From an uncultured Bacilli bacterium (GTDB lineage: Bacteria; Bacillota_I; Bacilli_A; RFN20; CAG-288): 17,573 nt of DNA. The translations under genes were made by a program, and so were the position numbers. Below the pieces are notes generated by a model. It had not been told where the DNA came from, searched no databases, and worked only from the letters and a program-made list of their open reading frames with translations. Below are positions 13,351-17,573 of the stretch, piece by piece. The stretch spans positions 1 through 17,573 of the forward strand of contig CAKUXT010000015.1 of assembly GCA_934700375.1 (NCBI GenBank), given 5' to 3'. Within the stretch, counting starts at the first letter, position 1, and each line of letters begins with the position of its first letter.

Positions 13351-13821
13351 ATGGAAAGAAAAGATTTATTGAAAGCATTAAAAGAAAAACATCTGACGTT
13401 GTCTTCTATGGAATCTTTGACAGGAGGCTTGTTTGCCACCTCTGTCACTTCTGTCCCTGGAGCCAGTGAAGTCTTTATCGGCGGTGCCGTCACCTATTCC
13501 AACAAAGCAAAGGAATCCTTTGGTGTCAAAGCCAACGTCATTCAGAAGTTCGGTGCAATCTCCAAAGAGTGCGCCGATGAAATGGCACTTCGTTCCTCTT
13601 TGTTCTTCCAGAGCGACTGCTCAGTCTCATTCACAGGCAATGCAGGTCCTTCTGCCGAAGAAGGCAAGCCGATCGGTCTTGTCTATGTTTCCATCAATGT
13701 AAAAGACAAGCTCTATTCCTATCAGTTGAACTTACAGGGAGACAGAGAAGATATCAGAAGACAGTGTGTTGATTTTGCGTTTGCAACCTTGTTTGACAAA
13801 ATCAATGCAGAAAATAACTGA
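13351..13821 (+). CDS. pncC: Nicotinamide-nucleotide amidase / CinA C-terminal domain protein
   Basis: A 156-aa protein equal to the C-terminal amidase domain of CinA, which deamidates nicotinamide mononucleotide to nicotinate mononucleotide in NAD recycling. Motifs are SSMESLTGG (18-26), PGASEVFIGGAVTYSNKAK (36-54) with Y49 and K52, and SFTGNAGPSAEEGKPIG. The usual ESCTGG is ESLTGG here: the serine S22 is kept, the cysteine is Leu, and GIAGP is GNAGP. The N-terminal MoaB-like domain present in full-length CinA of Bacillus is absent. It lies 2 nt after pgsA and 61 nt before recA, the conserved pgsA-cinA-recA order. AAAGGAAG inside the end of pgsA serves as ribosome binding site. It ends in TGA. 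Confidence 0.88.
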   Translation: MERKDLLKALKEKHLTLSSMESLTGGLFATSVTSVPGASEVFIGGAVTYSNKAKESFGVKANVIQKFGAISKECADEMALRSSLFFQSDCSVSFTGNAGPSAEEGKPIGLVYVSINVKDKLYSYQLNLQGDREDIRRQCVDFAFATLFDKINAENN

Positions 13822-13882
13822 AATTTTTGTTTTATTTGAACATTTAGTACATATATCTATTTGAAAGCGAGGCTTTATACGT

Positions 13883-14944
13883 ATGGCAAAGGCTGAAAAG
13901 AAGACGAATGTAGTTGAGTTTACAGACAGTGCAGAAAAGGAAAAAGCAGTTGAAGCGACATTGAAGGATATCCGCAGTTATTTCAATGACAAGGGTATCA
14001 TCTTGAAGATGGGTGAACAGACTCATGTCGATGTCGGTGTCATCCCTACAGGATCCTTATTGCTTGATTCCGCATTAGGTGTCGGCGGTTATCCCAAGGG
14101 CAGAATCATCGAAATCTATGGTCCTGAATCCTCTGGTAAGACGACTTTGGCTCTCGAAGCCATTGCTCAGGTTCAGAAATTAGGCGGAAGAGCTGCCTAT
14201 ATCGATGCAGAACATGCTATCGATCCTGAGTATTCCAAGACATTAGGTGTCAATATCGATGATCTTATCCTCTCCCAGCCGGATTATGGCGAACAGGCGA
14301 TGGAAATCGTCGATATGCTTGCAAAGAGCAATGCTATCGACCTTATCGTTGTCGACTCTGTCGCTGCTTTGGTCCCTAAGGCTGAATTGGAAGGAACATT
14401 CGAGGATTCCTCTGTCGGTCTTCAGGCTAGATTGATGTCCAAATCTTTAAGAAAACTTGCCGGTGTTCTCTCTAAGAGCTCCTGCACTGTTATCTTCATC
14501 AACCAGCTCCGTGAGAAAGTCGGTGTCATGTACGGAAATCCGGAAACGACAACCGGTGGACGTGCATTGAAGTTCTATTCCACAATCAGAATCGAAATCA
14601 GAAGAGCAGAGACGATCAAGCAGGGCGACAAAGCTTTAGGCAATATCGTCAATGTCAAAGTCGTCAAGAACAAGGTCGCCGCTCCTTATCGTTCTTGCAA
14701 GATCAACCTCATTTTCGGAAAAGGCATCAGCCACGACAATGAGCTTGCCCAATTGGCAGTAGACTACTCTCTTATCGAGAAGTCCGGAAGCTGGTTCTCC
14801 TATCAGGGTGAGAGATTAGGACAGGGAATCACCTCTGTCTATGACTTCCTCGCTTCTAATCCGGAAGTCAAAGACAAAATCGAAGAACAGGTCCGTGCAA
14901 AATTATCCGGAACTGCAGAATCTACTGCAACTGATGCTGAATAA
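13883..14944 (+). CDS. recA: Recombinase RecA
   Basis: A 353-aa RecA, the ATP-dependent strand-exchange protein and co-protease of the SOS response. Walker A GPESSGKTT is at 80-88, Walker B LIVVD at 154-158, loop L1 region EGTFEDSSVGLQARLMS at 170-186, and NQLREKVGVMYGNPETTTGG at 207-226 covers loop L2. An acidic tail (ESTATDAE) closes it. Length is typical. The start is the ATG at 13883 with GAGG (13869-13872) 10 nt upstream. The 61-nt gap after pncC holds no consensus LexA box (GAAC-N4-GTTC): GAACATTTAGTAC (13838-13850) is only a distant match. Expression probably comes partly from read-through. A terminator follows. Confidence 0.98.
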   Translation: MAKAEKKTNVVEFTDSAEKEKAVEATLKDIRSYFNDKGIILKMGEQTHVDVGVIPTGSLLLDSALGVGGYPKGRIIEIYGPESSGKTTLALEAIAQVQKLGGRAAYIDAEHAIDPEYSKTLGVNIDDLILSQPDYGEQAMEIVDMLAKSNAIDLIVVDSVAALVPKAELEGTFEDSSVGLQARLMSKSLRKLAGVLSKSSCTVIFINQLREKVGVMYGNPETTTGGRALKFYSTIRIEIRRAETIKQGDKALGNIVNVKVVKNKVAAPYRSCKINLIFGKGISHDNELAQLAVDYSLIEKSGSWFSYQGERLGQGITSVYDFLASNPEVKDKIEEQVRAKLSGTAESTATDAE

Positions 14945-14985
14945 TAGATTTATTCATCACATCAGATATTAGCAATTCATCATAT

Positions 14986-15017
14986 AAAGCGGAAAGTTGT
15001 TTGATTTCCGCTTTTTT
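14986..15017 (+). terminator. Rho-independent terminator after recA
   Basis: A perfect 10-bp stem AAAGCGGAAA (14986-14995) with TTTCCGCTTT (15005-15014), a 9-nt loop and further T residues (a run of six at 15012-15017). It lies 41 nt past the recA stop and separates recA from the rny unit. Confidence 0.9.
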
Positions 15018-15062
15018 GGTGATTTTTTCTTCTGAAATGGGAGAAAAAGAAGAAGAAAACCT

Positions 15063-15091
15063 TTGCCCAAGTTATCGGTTTTGACTATAAT
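15063..15091 (+). promoter_or_regulatory. Promoter of rny-ymdB
   Basis: TTGCCC (15063-15068) and a perfect TATAAT (15086-15091) are 17 nt apart, a good sigma-A promoter. The start should fall near 15098, leaving a 157-nt untranslated leader, unusually long for this window. Confidence 0.75.
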
Positions 15092-15097
15092 ATTGGT

Positions 15098-15120
15098 ACA
15101 TAAAGAACACTTCTTTATGT
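15098..15120 (+). promoter_or_regulatory. Perfect hairpin at the predicted 5' end of the rny transcript
   Basis: ACATAAAGAA (15098-15107) pairs perfectly with TTCTTTATGT (15111-15120) around a 3-nt loop. It begins where the promoter predicts +1. Such 5'-terminal stems are known to protect mRNAs from 5'-end-dependent decay; here that role is inference. There is no T-run, so it is not a terminator. Confidence 0.6.
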
Positions 15121-15127
15121 TTAATAT

Positions 15128-15185
15128 AAAAGATTAACGTCCTTAAATTTTTGTCGAATAGTCGTTCTTGATTTTTTAATCTTTT
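15128..15185 (+). promoter_or_regulatory. Long-range stem in the rny leader
   Basis: AAAAGATTAA (15128-15137) and TTAATCTTTT (15176-15185) are perfectly complementary over 10 bp and enclose 38 nt. The stem ends 1 nt before the next helix at 15187, so the two could stack. The AT-rich arms weaken the case. Confidence 0.45.
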
Positions 15186-15186
15186 T

Positions 15187-15236
15187 ACGAGAGAGGTTCA
15201 TAGGATACAGCGAACCTTTTTTGTGCGGACTGTATC
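15187..15236 (+). promoter_or_regulatory. Candidate H-type pseudoknot before the rny ribosome binding site
   Basis: Stem 1 is AGGTTC (15194-15199) with GAACCT (15212-15217). Its loop contains GATACAG (15204-15210), which is perfectly complementary to CTGTATC (15230-15236). The connectors are 4, 1 and 12 nt, a comfortable H-type geometry. Stem 1 can instead extend outward to 13 bp (15187-15199 with 15212-15224) using three G·U pairs, which would shorten the third connector to 5 nt and probably exclude the pseudoknot. The last paired base lies 2 nt before AAAGG (15239-15243), the ribosome binding site of rny. Confidence 0.5.
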
Positions 15237-15254
15237 AGAAAGGCATTTTTTAAA

Positions 15255-16838
15255 ATGGATCCATTATATGTAGCGCTGATTGCTGTCGGTGTCGGTATTG
15301 TGTGCATCCTCGTCACTGCCCTCATCTTTGTTTTCGTTCCGAAAGCCAAGAAGGAAAAAGCCGAGAAAACTGCAGATAGCATCATCAATGATGCCAATGC
15401 CAAAGCCGAGAAGCTTCTTGCCGATTCTAAGGCTGAAGCAAAAGCAGATTATGAAGAGACGATGAAGAAGGCTGCTATTGAAGCTCAGACCTCCAAAGCG
15501 GAATCTGAGAAGAGAGAAGCCAAGCTTGACCAGAGAGAAACTGCTTTGGACAAGAGAGAAGACGCCATCATCACAAGAGAAGACCAGCTCGATCAGAAGA
15601 GAAATGAGTACGAGCAGAAGAAGTCCGAATACGAAGAAAGAATCGCCGGTGTCGCTGAGAAGGAAAAAGAACTTCAGGAGAAGACCGATTCTATCATTGA
15701 CGAACTTCAGAAGGTCGCCAATATGTCTATCGATGAGGCCAGAGATGAATTGATGGCCCGTGTCGAAGAAAAAGAAATGAAGAAAATTGCTCTCTACAAG
15801 GAGCAGATGGAAGAACAGGCTGAAAGCGAATGCGAAGATCATGCAAAGATGCTCTTAGCCAATGCGATGGAAAAGTATGCTCAGGATGTCACCTGTGAAA
15901 GAAGCACTTCTACTGTTGCACTTCCCACTGATGAGATGAAGGGTAGAATCATCGGAAGAGAAGGAAGAAACATCAAATCCATGGAACAGCTCTTCGGTGT
16001 CTCTTTGATTATCGATGATACTCCTGAAACCTTGACTGTTTCCTGCTTCGATCCTATCCGTCGTGAAAAGGCAAAGCTCACTTTGGATGCTTTGATTCAT
16101 GATGGCAGAATCCAGCCTGGAAGAATCGAAGATCTTTACAACAAGATCTCTACAGAATTCGATGACAAATTGAAGAGAATCGGTGAGCAGACCGTCTTCA
16201 AACTCGGTTTGCCTCGCATCAATGCCGGACTTCTTCCTTACCTTGGAAGACTCCGCTATCGTACTTCTTATGGTCAGAATGTTCTTGATCACTCCATTCA
16301 GGTCGCTTATCTCGCCTCCGTCATGGCAAGCGAATTAGGTCTTGATCCTGTTCTTGCAAAACGCGCCGGTCTCTTACACGATATCGGTAAGTCTATCGAT
16401 GCCGAACAGGAAGGAAGCCACGTTCAGTTGGGTAGCATGTTGGCAAAGAAGTTCAATGAGCCTGCTGTTGTCATCAATGCTATTGAGTCTCACCATGGTG
16501 ATGCTCCTAAGACGAACCTCATCTCTGAACTTGTCACAGCTGCCGATACACTTTCTGCAGCACGTCCTGGTGCAAGAAGCGAAACACTTGAAACATACAT
16601 CAAGCGTCTTGAACAGCTCGAAGAGATCTGCAAATCCTTCTCCGGTGTTCAGTCTTCTTATGCACTCCAGTCCGGAAGAGATGTCAGAGTCATGGTCGTT
16701 CCTGAAAAGGTCTCTGATGAGGATGCAAAAGTCCTCGCCCAGCAGATTCGTGAAAGAATCGAAAACGAGATGCAGTTCCCTGGTCAGATCAAGGTTTCTG
16801 TCATCCGTGAAACTCGCGCGATCGAAATCGCAAAATAA
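15255..16838 (+). CDS. rny: Ribonuclease Y
   Basis: A 527-aa membrane-anchored endoribonuclease that starts mRNA decay in Firmicutes. Residues 5-29 form one transmembrane segment, followed by KAKKEK. A long charged coiled coil spans about 31-210, rich in Lys/Glu/Arg. A KH RNA-binding domain follows, with GRIIGREGRN at 230-239. The HD catalytic domain has H346 in LDHSIQVA, HD at 375-376 in LLHDIGKS, ESHHGD at 411-416 and D431 in TAADTLSAARPG. A C-terminal domain closes with RETRAIEIAK. Length is typical. AAAGG lies 11 nt before the ATG. It heads an operon with ymdB (8-nt gap), the classic order after recA. Its long structured leader suggests post-transcriptional control, possibly by RNase Y itself (inference). 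Confidence 0.97.
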   Translation: MDPLYVALIAVGVGIVCILVTALIFVFVPKAKKEKAEKTADSIINDANAKAEKLLADSKAEAKADYEETMKKAAIEAQTSKAESEKREAKLDQRETALDKREDAIITREDQLDQKRNEYEQKKSEYEERIAGVAEKEKELQEKTDSIIDELQKVANMSIDEARDELMARVEEKEMKKIALYKEQMEEQAESECEDHAKMLLANAMEKYAQDVTCERSTSTVALPTDEMKGRIIGREGRNIKSMEQLFGVSLIIDDTPETLTVSCFDPIRREKAKLTLDALIHDGRIQPGRIEDLYNKISTEFDDKLKRIGEQTVFKLGLPRINAGLLPYLGRLRYRTSYGQNVLDHSIQVAYLASVMASELGLDPVLAKRAGLLHDIGKSIDAEQEGSHVQLGSMLAKKFNEPAVVINAIESHHGDAPKTNLISELVTAADTLSAARPGARSETLETYIKRLEQLEEICKSFSGVQSSYALQSGRDVRVMVVPEKVSDEDAKVLAQQIRERIENEMQFPGQIKVSVIRETRAIEIAK

Positions 16839-16846
16839 ACTGAGTT

Positions 16847-17573
16847 ATGGTACGTATTCTTTTTCTCGGTGATATCGTCGGCCCGTTAGGAAGGACAGGT
16901 GTGAAAAAATACCTTGCCCTTCATAAAGAAGCCGATCATATTGATTTTGTCATCGCAAATGGTGAGAATACAACGCATGGTCATGGACTCTCTTATGACC
17001 ATTATCAGGAATTGCTCTCTTATGGAATCGATGCAATCACCAGCGGCAATCATTTCTTCAATACTCCTGACTGCTTCAAACATTCCAAAGAGATGACTTC
17101 TGCTCTTCGCCCCTATAACCTTGACAAGAACTGCCCTGGTGTAGGAACAAAGGTCTTTACGATCAGAGACGGAATCAAAATCCGTGTCACCAACCTTCTT
17201 GGAAGAGTCTATCTTACGATGACACAAAGAAATCCGTTCTATTCTCTTGATGAAATCATCTCTAAGAATGAAGAGGATGTCAAAATCCACTTCATCGATT
17301 TCCATGCTGAAGCGACAGGTGAAAAGCGTTGCCTTGCTGAATATGCAGACGGCAGAGTCACTGCTGTCATCGGAACGCATACTCATGTTCAGACCAATGA
17401 TGCCAAGTGCTTATCAAAAGGTACGTTCTTCTTATCCGATGTCGGCATGAACGGCGCTTATGATTCTTCTTTAGGAGATGAAAAGGCACCTTCTATCTAT
17501 CGCACAATGACAGGAATGCCTACAATGATGGCGGTTCCTAGAAAAGGAAAAATTCTTGTCAATGGTGTCAGAC
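16847..17573 (+). CDS. ymdB: YmdB-like metallophosphoesterase (TIGR00282 family), 3' end outside window
   Basis: The ATG at 16847 opens a frame of 242 codons that reaches the window edge without a stop. The N-terminus MVRILFLGDIVGPLGRTG has the metal-binding GD (D9), followed by ANGEN (37-41), SGNH (66-69), DFHAEATGEK (151-160), GTHTHVQTND (176-185) and LSDVGMNG (196-203). This is the calcineurin-like YmdB family, a phosphodiesterase reported to hydrolyse 2',3'-cyclic nucleotides and to influence biofilm and RNase Y in Bacillus. The position directly after rny matches that partnership. No good ribosome binding site is seen (only GAG 2 nt before the ATG), so it probably depends on translational coupling over the 8-nt gap. 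The usual GNHTWD is GNHFFN here. Confidence 0.92.
   Translation, partial: MVRILFLGDIVGPLGRTGVKKYLALHKEADHIDFVIANGENTTHGHGLSYDHYQELLSYGIDAITSGNHFFNTPDCFKHSKEMTSALRPYNLDKNCPGVGTKVFTIRDGIKIRVTNLLGRVYLTMTQRNPFYSLDEIISKNEEDVKIHFIDFHAEATGEKRCLAEYADGRVTAVIGTHTHVQTNDAKCLSKGTFFLSDVGMNGAYDSSLGDEKAPSIYRTMTGMPTMMAVPRKGKILVNGVR

Noticed and set aside
13838..13850. GAACATTTAGTAC upstream of recA as a LexA/SOS box
   Set aside because: The Bacillus-type box is GAAC-N4-GTTC. Here the second half does not match at that spacing and reads GTAC one base further away.
15192..15217. Resemblance of AGAGGTTC...TACAG to a preQ1-I riboswitch
   Set aside because: The preQ1-I stem is AGAGG with CCTCT and has an A-rich tail; here the stem is AGGTTC with GAACCT and the tail is T-rich, and rny is not a queuosine gene.
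15194..15222. Stem followed by a run of T in the rny leader, read as an intrinsic terminator
   Set aside because: The proper stem is only 6 bp with a 12-nt loop, and the T-run can itself pair in the extended stem. A terminator 32 nt before the rny ATG would need an antiterminator; the pseudoknot reading explains more pairings. It is not excluded as an attenuator.
15264..15842. 192-aa minus-strand open frame opposite rny
   Set aside because: It is antisense to the coiled-coil coding part of RNase Y; its Phe/Leu-rich translation is the mirror of Lys/Glu codons. No ribosome binding site or family match.
1..17573. Mollicutes code (UGA as tryptophan)
   Set aside because: recU, the exonuclease and pncC end in TGA at the expected family lengths, and Trp residues are encoded by TGG where checked.

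Overview
The window looks like chromosomal core sequence from a low-GC Gram-positive bacterium (Bacillota, class Bacilli sensu lato; an Erysipelotrichales- or RF39-like gut fermenter is my best guess). The reasons are a type B RNase P RNA, GpsB, RecU, RNase Y and YmdB, lipoproteins with Gram-positive style signal peptides, and strong AGGAGG ribosome binding sites. UGA is used as a stop (recU, the DnaQ-like exonuclease and pncC all end in TGA), so this is genetic code 11, not Mycoplasma code 4. I see no insertion sequence, phage, tRNA or CRISPR.

Layout. 1-2743 (minus): a MarR regulator, a DEDDh exonuclease, the Holliday-junction resolvase RecU and a tyrosine-phosphatase-like protein cut by the window edge. 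The first three are tightly packed and probably co-transcribed from an extended -10 promoter. 2751-7740: two large divergent lipoproteins (about 725 and 740 aa) of unknown function with the same general plan, separated by an AT-rich 501-bp region holding promoters and two perfect dyads. 7761-10213 (minus): nfnA-nfnB, an electron-bifurcating NADH-dependent ferredoxin:NADP oxidoreductase, with its own promoter and terminator. 10243-11473 (minus): an iron-containing alcohol dehydrogenase. 11474-11937: a long intergenic region with a perfect operator-like dyad. 11938-17573 (plus): gpsB, rnpB (RNase P RNA), pgsA, pncC (CinA C-terminal domain), recA, then, after a terminator and a new promoter, rny (RNase Y) and ymdB (cut by the window edge).

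How it works together. nfnAB and the alcohol dehydrogenase fit a fermentative anaerobe balancing NADH, NADPH and ferredoxin. The pgsA-cinA-recA-rny-ymdB order is a classic Firmicutes arrangement; here gpsB and rnpB sit directly in front of it, with the RNase P RNA between two coding genes with almost no spacer. The window holds two RNA-processing factors (RNase P RNA and RNase Y) and two recombination proteins (RecU and RecA).

Most of the window is ordinary. The best candidates for something undescribed are: (i) a 157-nt structured leader of rny, with a perfect hairpin at the predicted +1 and a possible H-type pseudoknot ending 2 nt before the Shine-Dalgarno sequence; (ii) the divergent, remotely similar lipoprotein pair with dyad-decorated promoters; (iii) TTTGACA/TGTCAAA dyads in front of two unrelated genes. 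All are read from sequence by eye; no folding, alignment or database search was run.
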